This document shows positions 1-6,614 of a stretch of DNA of 15,388 bases, piece after piece. A model generated the notes under the pieces. The model did not search any database and had not been told where the DNA came from. It was given only the letters and a program-made list of their open reading frames with translations. The position numbers and the translations under genes are program-made. The stretch is from an uncultured Rickettsiales bacterium. GTDB lineage: Bacteria > Pseudomonadota > Alphaproteobacteria > Rickettsiales > UBA998. Location: contig CALJMC010000103.1 of NCBI GenBank assembly GCA_937982385.1, positions 1-15,388 on the forward strand. The letters are read 5' to 3'. Position 1 is the first letter of the stretch, and the number at the start of each line of letters is the position of its first letter.

Positions 1-197
1 AAATCATCCCATGTTTCTTGGAGGATTGCTTCGCTTTTATATTCTAATCCCAATTCTCTGCTATCAGCTTGGCGCAGCACATCTGCAACCCCAACAGATA
101 GCACAAGATGTTCATCATTCTCCATATCAGCCGCAAGGGCATTGCTGGCTGTCAAAGAGGAAGCGATAAGCGCAGCTGATAAAAATAAAATTTTCAT
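1..197 (-). CDS. Secreted protein, probable acyloxyacyl hydrolase (PagL-like), 5' part only
   Basis: The first 65 codons of a minus-strand gene are visible; the rest lies outside the window. The protein begins MKILFLSAALIASSLTASN and has a clear signal peptide with an A-x-A site (ALAA, about residues 20-23). The mature part starts DMENDEHLVLSVGVADVL and continues with a segment LGLEYKSE. That pattern of an acidic start, a 'LSVGVADVL' strand and an 'E-L-G-L-E-Y' strand resembles alphaproteobacterial acyloxyacyl hydrolase/lipid A 3-O-deacylase proteins, outer-membrane beta-barrels that remove acyl chains from lipid A. The catalytic His-Ser pair lies in the unseen C-terminal part, so the assignment is tentative. 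The signal peptide is secure. The gene is divergent from the SNase-like gene with about 70 bp between starts. Confidence 0.55.
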   Translation of the reverse strand, partial: MKILFLSAALIASSLTASNALAADMENDEHLVLSVGVADVLRQADSRELGLEYKSEAILQETWDD

Positions 198-204
198 GTA
201 TGTT

Positions 205-232
205 TTTACTCATATGTGATTAGTGTTAAAAT
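205..232 (+). promoter_or_regulatory. Possible sigma70-type promoter for the SNase-like gene
   Basis: TTTACT (205-210) and TAAAAT (227-232) are separated by 16 bp in the short divergent spacer, giving a predicted start near 239, about 30 bases before the gene. The -10 box matches 5 of 6 and the -35 box 4 of 6 of the consensus. The region is AT-rich, so chance matches are likely. Confidence 0.3.
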
Positions 233-267
233 ATTAAACGTAGCGTAACAATGTTGTTTATCCGAAC

Positions 268-1008
268 GTGAGTAAAATGTTTAACCGTTGTGAAATCATA
301 GCTCTTTGGGGCACATTGATGCTGTCATGCAACATTGTAGGCGCCTATGCTTGTGCGCCAGAAACGATTGATAATACACGTTTTGCATCTGCCACATCGT
401 TTGTCGCAGGTGAAGAGAATTATCGTTTGTCAGACCTGGTAATGGTGGCGGATACGGCGCAAACCTATGCGGTTGAATGGACGAAAAACAAGGCGCTTAA
501 GGTTGTTCCTGCAGGCAAGGCTGTAGAAGACCGCTATGGCAGGTGCGCGGTGTATTTGTTCGATGATGTAAATAATTATTCGTTGCAATATGCGCTGGTG
601 AAAGAAGGCTTGGCGGTTGGGTATAATGAAAAATCGGGCCGCTATGTACGTGCCCTGATAGATGCAGAGCAGCAGGCACGATCCGCTCAAAAGGGGCTAT
701 GGGAAAAAAGTGATGTGGTGATTGGTGTGGATGACACACCAAACCATATCGGCAGCTTCGCGATTATTGAAGGAACTGTGAAAAGCATTTATAACCACAA
801 AAAAGAGCATGTGATGCTCAACTTTGGCGATGATTGGAAAACAGACTTTACAGTATTTTTACCTAACTTTAGTGCTAAAAAATTCGAAAAAGGTTATTTA
901 AATAGCCTTAAAGGCAAAAAAATAGAAGTAAGAGGGGTTTTATATGAGAAAAATGGCCCTTCAATCTCCATTCTGAATAAGAACTATCTAATAAAACACT
1001 TAAAATAA
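268..1008 (+). CDS. Exported thermonuclease-like (SNase-fold) protein, probably catalytically altered
   Basis: 246 residues from GTG 268; the in-frame ATG at 277 is an equally good start, and neither has a strong ribosome site. Residues about 8-29 form a signal peptide (IIALWGTLMLSC...YACA) with possible SPase I cleavage after AYA; the cysteine after LMLS is a poor lipobox. Residues about 50-146 match the SNase family: YRLSDL (52-57), DRYGR (88-92, its Arg aligned with the catalytic Arg87 of staphylococcal nuclease), ALVKEGLA (109-116) and AEQQARSAQKGLW (133-145). The usual 'D-x-P-E' loop with the metal-binding Asp and catalytic Glu is absent; the sequence there is MVADTAQ. Residues about 163-240 form a second domain (EGTVKSI, LNFGDDWKTDFTV, KKIEVRG) that accompanies SNase domains in alphaproteobacteria and may be an OB-fold. 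The methyltransferase starts 10 bp downstream, so they are probably co-transcribed. SNase fold is well supported; activity is doubtful. Confidence 0.8.
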   Translation: MSKMFNRCEIIALWGTLMLSCNIVGAYACAPETIDNTRFASATSFVAGEENYRLSDLVMVADTAQTYAVEWTKNKALKVVPAGKAVEDRYGRCAVYLFDDVNNYSLQYALVKEGLAVGYNEKSGRYVRALIDAEQQARSAQKGLWEKSDVVIGVDDTPNHIGSFAIIEGTVKSIYNHKKEHVMLNFGDDWKTDFTVFLPNFSAKKFEKGYLNSLKGKKIEVRGVLYEKNGPSISILNKNYLIKHLK

Positions 1009-1018
1009 GAAAAATATT

Positions 1019-1690
1019 ATGCCAAGAGACCAAAATTTAGCGACATATGATTATATTCGAGATGTTTTTGCGGAAGAAGATGCCGTCCTCAAAGCGGTGC
1101 GCGCAGAGGGCGAGAAACGCTTCGCTGGAATGCAAATAACTGCCGCCGAGGGCAAATTCTTGCAGACATTAGTGCGCCTTACGGGTGCTAAGCGTATTTT
1201 GGAAATAGGAACTTTTGTGGGCTATTCATCTATTTGGATGGCACGTGCTTTGCCGGATGATGGAGAGGTTGTTTCGCTAGAGTTCAACGTTGATCACGCC
1301 GCCTGTGCAAAAAAGTTTCATAAAAATGCTAAATTATCAGAAAAAATTCAAGTGCGAGAAGGCAGAGCACAAGACCTTCTAAAAGCACTGAAAAATGAAA
1401 ATCCAGAACCTTTTGATATGGTGTTTATTGATGCGTCGAAACTGGATTATATGACATTTCTGGCACTCACCGATCCGATGCTGCGCGAGGGTGGTCTTAT
1501 GATTGGGGATAATACATTGCTGTTTGGGGCAATGGTGGGGGAACCTGAAATTGAGGTGTCACCTGCGGCAGTCAAAGCCATGACGGAGTTTAATGAACGA
1601 CTGGCTGACGAGGCTTATTTCGAAGGTGGAATATTGTTGCCGACTATCGAAGGCCTAACCATAGCGATAAAAAACACTAAAAATCGGTAG
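1019..1690 (+). CDS. SAM-dependent O-methyltransferase (catechol/caffeoyl-CoA OMT-like)
   Basis: 223 residues, the normal length for small class I O-methyltransferases of the catechol-OMT/caffeoyl-CoA-OMT type. These transfer a methyl group from S-adenosylmethionine to a hydroxyl with help from a divalent metal. The SAM-binding motif I is LEIGTFVGYSS (61-71). The acidic residue after strand 2 is Glu88 (VVSLEFN). The metal-binding cluster is Asp138 in VFIDASKLDY and Asp164-Asn165 in IGDNTLLFG, all intact. No signal peptide, so cytoplasmic. It starts 10 bp after the SNase-like gene, likely the same transcript, although no functional link between them is obvious. Substrate cannot be read from sequence. 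The family call is firm. Confidence 0.92.
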   Translation: MPRDQNLATYDYIRDVFAEEDAVLKAVRAEGEKRFAGMQITAAEGKFLQTLVRLTGAKRILEIGTFVGYSSIWMARALPDDGEVVSLEFNVDHAACAKKFHKNAKLSEKIQVREGRAQDLLKALKNENPEPFDMVFIDASKLDYMTFLALTDPMLREGGLMIGDNTLLFGAMVGEPEIEVSPAAVKAMTEFNERLADEAYFEGGILLPTIEGLTIAIKNTKNR

Positions 1691-1783
1691 CATTGACATC
1701 AAGTTGTCACATTTCTCCTGTATAGTTGAAAGGTAGAAAAATGTTCCTCGTCTAAGAAGGAGCAGAAAGGCAACGCAGATACT

Positions 1784-3409
1784 ATGCACTATCAGTGGCA
1801 AAACCCACACTCAGTGATTCAGGACATCGATATTTACACCCCAGGCGAAAAGCAGTCTGAGGCGCTTATTTATGCCCCCGGAAACCTTGATATGTCTGCC
1901 TTAGCCAAGATTCCAGCATTGCTTAGACAGCATGGCTTCACGGTATCGGCTGATAATGATGATGCAGGTAAGCCTGTATTGCGCGTAGAGAATTTCCAAA
2001 ATAAAGGTGATTTGTTAAGCCTGCTCGATCAGCAAGGGCTGATTCAGGGTGAGCCGATGACGGCGCCGTCTGATAATGACACCAAAGAGAAAAAAGGCTT
2101 TAACACCATCAAAGCTGCGGGCTGGACCTATTTGTTAGCGGATAGTCTCATTGCACTTTCAGGTTTTGTACGAAGTGGCAAAGGCGAGGGCATGAGTGAG
2201 GCTATGGGTGGCCTGACATGGGCGGCAGGTAGTGTAGGCTTGATTGCGGCGGGTGAGAAAGACCCTGAAATACAAACTGGTCGCATCTATAGGGATCTCT
2301 CTGAATATTTACAAAATGAAGGCACGCAGATCACGCCGAACCAGCAGAATGCTTTAAACGCATTGTCATCCAAATCATCGTTTTTGGCAAAAAGTCAGCA
2401 TTTTATGTACGACCATCCGATTGAGTTTAACAACTCTATTCAGGTGGCTGGCGGTTTCTTGATGGCAAAGGGTGGACTAGAACAGCGTAATCCACTGACG
2501 AATCAACGTAACGGATTTAAGGTGTTGGCGGGAGCCTCTGTGATGGGCGGCATGGGTGCCGGTATGGTTCTTGACCCCAAAGAAAACCCCTATAAAGAAG
2601 GCCGCACTAAAGTAGTGACGCAAGCGCTGAGCGAAGACGAGAAAAAAGCGGCGGATAACGGGATGGGACCACAAACCAAAGTGGTGCGTGAAGAGGTTGC
2701 TCCAGAAGAAGATAATCGCACCACATGGCAAAGAATGAAAGAAGCGCCTACTTATAATCCTATGATATGGGCAGGGGTGGGGCCAAGTATTAATAATGTA
2801 TCGAATATGGTAGGTGCCGGTATTTGGGAGCGTGACACGCTTAAGAAATTTGATTTAACAGAGGCTCCAAAGCTTGGTCGCTATAAGACTGATTTGACCT
2901 CAGCAATTAGCTCAGGCAATAAGTTGGCTATTGAAAAAGCGACCTTTAAAGTCAATGACATGACGGATAGAATAGGGCGTTCGGAGAAGTTTGGTAAAGG
3001 TTTTAAGCTCAATTTTGGTGCAGGTGTTGTTAACCTTGTGGCAAATGCGCTCTATGGTATTTCCGATAAAGACACAGGCGTGAGCCTCAAAGAATTTGGA
3101 AGCTTGGATAAGATATATAATGTAGCGGCGCATATTGTGTTGGCACAGCCAGCTGAGCATCGCGCGGAACTTATTGAGCGCATGTCGGGTTATTTTGGTT
3201 CGCAGCCTGAGGTAAAAGAAACATCCGCAGAAGTGTCGCAAGATATCTGGCAGAAAATGGCTGACTTAAGCCAAAATCCATGGATGAAAGTGGAAGCGGC
3301 TCATCAAGCTCCGAACATCCCTCAAGGATTACCAACACCAGTTATTACCTCAATTGCTTCAGCTGAAGCAATGAATGATTCTCATATGAATGCGCAGGGT
3401 CGGGCTTAA
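1784..3409 (+). CDS. Hypothetical membrane-associated protein with repeated hydrophobic hairpins
   Basis: 541 residues; I do not recognise the family. No signal peptide. Residues 1-100 look like a soluble alpha/beta domain (for example 38-89), followed by a polar linker. Glycine/alanine-rich hydrophobic segments lie at about 109-129, 139-157, 217-231, 244-263, 326-347 and 405-426. The first four form two pairs, each a hydrophobic helix, a polar turn and another hydrophobic helix, ending in similar charged tails: GEKDPEIQTGR (157-167) and DPKENPYKEGR (264-274). This suggests an internal duplication; 326-347 and 405-455 may be further diverged units. The C-terminal 80 residues are polar and helical. 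The nearest purine-rich site, GAAAGG (1765-1770), is 13 bases before ATG 1784; AAGGAG (1757-1762) is farther still. Neighbours give no clear clue. Coding is secure by length, composition and continuous frame; function unknown. Confidence 0.85.
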   Translation: MHYQWQNPHSVIQDIDIYTPGEKQSEALIYAPGNLDMSALAKIPALLRQHGFTVSADNDDAGKPVLRVENFQNKGDLLSLLDQQGLIQGEPMTAPSDNDTKEKKGFNTIKAAGWTYLLADSLIALSGFVRSGKGEGMSEAMGGLTWAAGSVGLIAAGEKDPEIQTGRIYRDLSEYLQNEGTQITPNQQNALNALSSKSSFLAKSQHFMYDHPIEFNNSIQVAGGFLMAKGGLEQRNPLTNQRNGFKVLAGASVMGGMGAGMVLDPKENPYKEGRTKVVTQALSEDEKKAADNGMGPQTKVVREEVAPEEDNRTTWQRMKEAPTYNPMIWAGVGPSINNVSNMVGAGIWERDTLKKFDLTEAPKLGRYKTDLTSAISSGNKLAIEKATFKVNDMTDRIGRSEKFGKGFKLNFGAGVVNLVANALYGISDKDTGVSLKEFGSLDKIYNVAAHIVLAQPAEHRAELIERMSGYFGSQPEVKETSAEVSQDIWQKMADLSQNPWMKVEAAHQAPNIPQGLPTPVITSIASAEAMNDSHMNAQGRA

Positions 3410-3431
3410 TATTTGTGGCTTCGAAGCAACA

Positions 3432-3498
3432 CATGCTGTGCGTTTCTCCGCTGTCGCTGGCGCGAAGCTCTCGGCAGATTCAGACATGCTGTTTGAGG
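3432..3498. repeat. Diverged intergenic repeat, copy A
   Basis: This stretch aligns by eye with 6501-6568. Shared blocks in the same order are CAT.CTGTGC, TCGCT, then GCG..GCTC.CGGC.GA.TCA, and a final TGCTG. The region between the blocks varies by one or two bases in length. Both copies lie between genes. Confidence 0.4.
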
Positions 3499-3541
3499 TT
3501 TTTGTTATTTCTTAGGAACGATTATATTACTTTTTAATGGG

Positions 3542-3616
3542 TACGAGGACAGTATGTCCGAGTCAGCCATTCGCCTATCGCGTAGGTCAGGAGACCGAAG
3601 CGGGGGCAATTTAAAT
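3542..3616 (+). repeat. Intergenic hairpin repeat, copy D
   Basis: About 75 bp, homologous by eye to 9444-9516. It starts TACG, then a hairpin with left arm ACGAGGAC (3543-3550), loop AGTAT and right arm GTCCGAGT (3556-3563), then GTCAGCC, ATCGCG, a second hairpin GGTC-AGGA-GACC (3585-3596), and ends GGGGGCAATTTAAAT. Relative to the other copy the first stem carries two compensatory changes (G-C pairs for A-T pairs) plus two mismatched positions. The element ends four bases before the secB stop codon. Confidence 0.55.
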
Positions 3617-3619
3617 CTT

Positions 3620-4081
3620 CTAGCTTGCCTCAGATTCACCCTGCTGCTTACGCTGCATGTAGAGACCGTAGAAATCAACAGGCTCAAGAAGTAGCGGCGG
3701 ATAGCCACCATCACGAGTGACATCTGCAATGACACGGCGGGCGAATGGGAAGAGCATCATGGCGCAATCAACCATCAAAATCTGCTCAATATGTTCTTCT
3801 GGAATGTTCGATACTTCAAACAAACCAGCATAAGTCAGCTCGGTGATGAACATCGTTTTTTCTGTTGAGGTGCGAACGGTGATTTGAATCGCGAGCTCAA
3901 AATGGTCATCCGCCATTTTCTTAGCATCTAAATCGAGGTTCAAATCGACCTTTGGGGCATCACCTAATGTTGCGAAAATCGCAGGAGCATTAGGGTTTTC
4001 AAACGATAAATCACGAATATATTGTGTTTTCAGTGAAAGGCGCGGTGCGCTCTGCTCTGCTGTTGCTTCGTTATCTGCCAT
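3620..4081 (-). CDS. secB: Protein-export chaperone SecB
   Basis: 153 residues starting MADNEATAEQ. This start is preferred over an upstream in-frame ATG at 4132 because it has GGAG 12 bases upstream and gives the usual SecB length. SecB is a cytoplasmic tetramer that binds unfolded precursor proteins and hands them to SecA. Recognisable family segments are LKTQYIRDLSFENPNAP (17-33), FELAIQITVR (61-70), LTYAGLFEV (82-90), and the highly conserved LFPFARRVIADVTRDGG (110-126) followed by PPLLLEPVDFYGLY (128-141). The gene is divergent from the Tim44-like/mltA/smr operon, an arrangement common in alphaproteobacteria, and shares with it a 136-bp promoter region. Nothing unusual in the sequence. 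Assignment is very secure. Confidence 0.97.
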   Translation of the reverse strand: MADNEATAEQSAPRLSLKTQYIRDLSFENPNAPAIFATLGDAPKVDLNLDLDAKKMADDHFELAIQITVRTSTEKTMFITELTYAGLFEVSNIPEEHIEQILMVDCAMMLFPFARRVIADVTRDGGYPPLLLEPVDFYGLYMQRKQQGESEAS

Positions 4082-4123
4082 GGGAGTTGCTCCAAAATGT
4101 TGTGTATGTTGTGAGAGTATAGC

Positions 4124-4159
4124 TCGTGACATAGCAGAAAAAGCGCGCCTTCGTCACGA
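4124..4159. promoter_or_regulatory. Inverted repeat in the secB / Tim44-like divergent promoter region
   Basis: Exact 7-bp arms TCGTGAC (4124-4130) and GTCACGA (4153-4159), 22 bp apart, lie between two divergent starts. On the minus strand TATACT, a 5 of 6 match to a -10 box, lies beside the left arm at about 4117-4122. The repeat could be an operator or chance; no regulator is identified. Confidence 0.25.
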
Positions 4160-4217
4160 AAAAAATTGCATGGGCAGAGAAATGTCCATAAGTATAGAGG
4201 GAATCAAGGAGACTTCT

Positions 4218-4871
4218 ATGTCAGGTGATATAATAGTATTAGCGGCGATAGCGATTTTTGTGTTGCTACGCTTGCGTAGTGTGTTGGGGCAAAAAACAGG
4301 GCTCGATCAACCAATGGAGCATTTGCAAGAGATGCTACAACAAAAAGATGACCGTGTGGTGCAACTGAAGCCACGTGATGATGGTGAGGAATCCGAGGCA
4401 GATGATACCCCAGAGGAAGACGTAGCAGACGATGTGAGCGATGCAGTAGCGTCTATCCGTAAGCTCGATAGCAGCTTCAGGCTTTCCCAATTCTTGGAAG
4501 GTGCAAAAATGGCATTCGACATGGTAATGGACGCCTATGAGGACGATAATCATGATGTGTTGCAGCAGCTTTTGTCCAAAGACGTCTATAAAGAGTTTTC
4601 CACGGCAATGGAAGCACGCGACGGAGCCGATGAGCGTGAGTTTGTGACGCTCGTTTCGGTAGGTGAAGCACACGCGGCAAGTGTGGAGCTAAAGCGCAAT
4701 AAAGCGATTATTGAAGTGACCTTCACCTCTGAGCAAATTCGCGTGATGAAAAATAAGGACGGCGAAGTAGTCGGTGGTGATGCCAGCAAAATTATTCAGG
4801 TGGAAGATAGCTGGGTGTTCACACGTGACGTGAAAGCGTCTGACCCTAATTGGGTGATTGTTGAAACGTAA
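4218..4871 (+). CDS. Tim44-like (TimA-type) membrane-anchored protein
   Basis: 217 residues from ATG 4218, chosen because AAGGAG (4206-4211) sits six bases upstream; the frame extends upstream but without a comparable site and into the secB promoter. Residues 4-19 form one N-terminal transmembrane helix (DIIVLAAIAIFVLLRL). A variable, acidic, coiled linker follows (30-80). The Tim44-like domain covers about 85-217 (SSFRLSQFLEGAKMAFDMVMDAY..., ending WVFTRDVKASDPNWVIVET). This is the domain that in mitochondria tethers Hsp70 to the import channel; bacterial relatives in alphaproteobacteria are inner-membrane proteins of poorly defined role. It is divergent from secB and its stop codon is immediately followed by the mltA start, so the genes form an operon concerned with the envelope. 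Assignment is firm at the domain level. Confidence 0.92.
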   Translation: MSGDIIVLAAIAIFVLLRLRSVLGQKTGLDQPMEHLQEMLQQKDDRVVQLKPRDDGEESEADDTPEEDVADDVSDAVASIRKLDSSFRLSQFLEGAKMAFDMVMDAYEDDNHDVLQQLLSKDVYKEFSTAMEARDGADEREFVTLVSVGEAHAASVELKRNKAIIEVTFTSEQIRVMKNKDGEVVGGDASKIIQVEDSWVFTRDVKASDPNWVIVET

Positions 4872-5936
4872 ATGAAGCATTTTTCTCAACTTATTATATG
4901 CGGTTTATTACTGACTCTGGCGGCCTGTTCGCCTCGCCTTGATATTGACCCCGTGGGGTATAATAATCTGCGTGGTTGGGAACGAGATAGCCATTTTTCT
5001 GCGCTCAAATCATTCATGCGTAGTTGTGAGCGTTCATCGCCTCCACGGATGAAGGGGAAAATGGTGGGAAAATTCACCATCACCAAACAGCGCTGGCGTG
5101 AGGTCTGTAATCGTGCGGAGGCTGTTGAGCGATCTGGTAGTGACCGTGCGTCACGATTGTTCTTTGAGCGTGAGTTTCAGGCGTATCAGCTGAGCAACCG
5201 TGGTAAAAAACATGGCACATTCACCGGCTATTATATCCCTGTGTTGAATGGCTCCCTCACGCGTACCGCGCGCTATCAATACCCAGCCTATCGTGTGCCG
5301 GCATCACGGCATCGCAAAAAATCCCATGCCGCTATCCATAATGGTGCGCTCAAAGGCAAGGGTTATGAAATTTTATGGCTTGACGATGATGTGATGCTGT
5401 TCTTCGCACAGATTCAAGGCTCGGCGTTGGTACGGCTCGAATCGGGTGAAATCGTAAAACTCGCTTATGCGGGTAAGAATGGTCACGGCTATTTCGCGAT
5501 TGGTAAAGCGCTTATTGAAGAGGAAAAAATTGCCAAAGAAGACATGTCGATGCAGCAATTGCGCAGATGGCTCTATGAGGCGCGTGCGTCCGAGAAATAT
5601 CGTATCATGCACCTGAACCGTTCATATGTGTATTTCAAGCTGGAGCGGGGTGACCATGTGCGTGACATTCTGGGAGCTGGGTCTGTGCCGCTCACAGCTG
5701 GACGTTCACTCGCCGTTGACGATGACTATATCCCTTATCACCTGCCGCTTTATCTGAATACACGCTTGCCAACGGGTGAGAGCTATCGTCGTTTAATGAT
5801 GGCGCAAGATACAGGTGGCGCGATTAAGGGCAGGGTGCGTGGCGATGTGTATTTTGGCATAGGTGAGCAAGCCGAAAAGAAGGCTGGCGCAATGAATGCC
5901 AAAGGTTCGTGGGCAATTCTGGTTCCGCGCCCGTAG
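4872..5936 (+). CDS. mltA: MltA-family lytic murein transglycosylase, lipoprotein
   Basis: 354 residues. The N-terminus MKHFSQLIICGLLLTLAAC is a lipoprotein signal with lipobox LAAC and lipidated Cys19; Ser20 at the next position fits outer-membrane sorting. MltA cuts the MurNAc-GlcNAc bond of peptidoglycan, releasing 1,6-anhydro ends. The MltA domain is clear: FFEREFQAYQL, GTFTGYYIPVLNGS, then FFAQIQGSALVRLESG. The C-terminal 3D domain carries AQDTGGAIKGRVRGDVYFGIG (about 311-331), whose aspartates (313 and 325) are the expected active-site region. Length is typical. The start codon directly follows the stop of the Tim44-like gene with no spacer and no separate strong ribosome site, indicating translational coupling. 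Its stop TAG overlaps the Shine-Dalgarno of the Smr gene. Confidence 0.95.
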   Translation: MKHFSQLIICGLLLTLAACSPRLDIDPVGYNNLRGWERDSHFSALKSFMRSCERSSPPRMKGKMVGKFTITKQRWREVCNRAEAVERSGSDRASRLFFEREFQAYQLSNRGKKHGTFTGYYIPVLNGSLTRTARYQYPAYRVPASRHRKKSHAAIHNGALKGKGYEILWLDDDVMLFFAQIQGSALVRLESGEIVKLAYAGKNGHGYFAIGKALIEEEKIAKEDMSMQQLRRWLYEARASEKYRIMHLNRSYVYFKLERGDHVRDILGAGSVPLTAGRSLAVDDDYIPYHLPLYLNTRLPTGESYRRLMMAQDTGGAIKGRVRGDVYFGIGEQAEKKAGAMNAKGSWAILVPRP

Positions 5937-5947
5937 GAGGTCTTATT

Positions 5948-6484
5948 ATGGCTGGCGACAATGATGATTTTGCAGCGCTTTTTGAAAAGCCAACGTTTGA
6001 TGCTGAAGCTGAGCAGCTGATGTGGACGCAGGTCAAACACATGGTTACCCCTCTCAAAACACGTGAGAAGGTACGGAGTGATGTTTCCCCCAAGATTTCC
6101 ATGCGTTCTATCATGGATGATTACAGCTATGACCCTGAGCAACATTATAGCACAAATCAAGCACCTGCACCTGTTCAAGAAGATGTAGAGCGTAAGATTA
6201 CCAAGGGTCGTATAGCTATCGATATGAAGATAGATTTACATGATATGCAGCGCGAGGACGCGCACCGTCATCTCTATGTGTCATTGCATAAAGCGACCCA
6301 AAAGGGGTTGCGTACCATGCTGGTGATTACGGGAAAGGGGCGTGCCGGCGAGGGCGTTCTCAAACAAGCATTGCCCCTCTGGTTGGCATCTGCATCATTT
6401 GCAGATATAGTAAGTTCCTATGCGCCATCAGCCATCCAGCATGGTGGATCTGGCGCGTTCTATGTGAGGCTGAGGAGACCATAA
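5948..6484 (+). CDS. Smr-domain protein (Smr/MutS2 C-terminal family)
   Basis: 178 residues from ATG 5948, chosen because AGGAGG (5935-5940) lies seven bases before it; a longer frame from 5909 would run inside mltA. Residues 1-90 are polar and low in recognisable features. The Smr domain spans about 94-176: IDLHDM (95-100), VITGKGRAGEGVL (126-138), and SYAPSAIQHGGSGAFYVRLRR (157-177). It has the LDLHG-like, TGKG and HGGxGA motifs of the family, although the usual Gly of 'LHG' is Asp here. Smr domains act as nucleases or nucleic-acid binding modules; stand-alone bacterial proteins of this type are poorly studied. It is the last gene of the Tim44-like/mltA operon, a neighbourhood kept in many alphaproteobacteria. 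Family is secure, function is not. Confidence 0.93.
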   Translation: MAGDNDDFAALFEKPTFDAEAEQLMWTQVKHMVTPLKTREKVRSDVSPKISMRSIMDDYSYDPEQHYSTNQAPAPVQEDVERKITKGRIAIDMKIDLHDMQREDAHRHLYVSLHKATQKGLRTMLVITGKGRAGEGVLKQALPLWLASASFADIVSSYAPSAIQHGGSGAFYVRLRRP

Positions 6485-6500
6485 TTGCCCTTGTGTCGCG

Positions 6501-6568
6501 CATTCTGTGCCACAAATAGGCGCATCGCTCTGCGCTGCTCACGGCTGACTCACGCTGCTGCGCTCGTA
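6501..6568. repeat. Diverged intergenic repeat, copy B
   Basis: This is the partner of the element at 3432-3498, with shared blocks CAT.CTGTGC, TCGCT, GCTC.CGGC.GA.TCA and TGCTG in order. It lies between the Smr gene and the response regulator, and no T-run terminator is seen beside it. Confidence 0.4.
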
Positions 6569-6598
6569 GTCTACAGGCTAGGATTTCATATAAATAAC

Positions 6599-6614
6599 TG
6601 CTATAACTAATCTT
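6599..6614 (+). promoter_or_regulatory. Extended -10 promoter directly before the response regulator
   Basis: TGCTATAAC (6599-6607) is an extended -10 element (TG, one base, TATAAC). Standard spacing puts the transcript start at about 6614-6615, the start codon itself being at 6615. There is no recognisable -35 box and no Shine-Dalgarno, which agrees with a leaderless message. Confidence 0.4.

Larger units (their letters stand above)
3410..3619. other. Gene-free convergent spacer filled by two repeat-like elements
   Basis: This stretch between the 541-residue gene and secB, whose 3' ends face each other, has no credible coding frame. It holds a 10-bp palindrome GCTTCGAAGC (3418-3427), element A (3432-3498) and hairpin repeat D (3542-3616). 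No hairpin followed by a T-run is seen, so no standard terminator can be called for either gene. Confidence 0.6.

Noticed and set aside
1693..1726. TTGACA and TATAGT before the 541-residue gene, read as a promoter
   Set aside because: The spacing is 22 bp, too long for a sigma70 promoter; the partial TGACA..TGTCA dyad there is only five bases per arm.
4082..4132. Longer SecB with start at 4132
   Set aside because: The extra 17 residues do not resemble SecB and would run into the divergent promoter region; the start at 4081 gives family length.
4080..4217. Longer Tim44-like protein starting at 4080
   Set aside because: The extension would precede the transmembrane anchor and overlaps the secB start; ATG 4218 has an ideal ribosome site.
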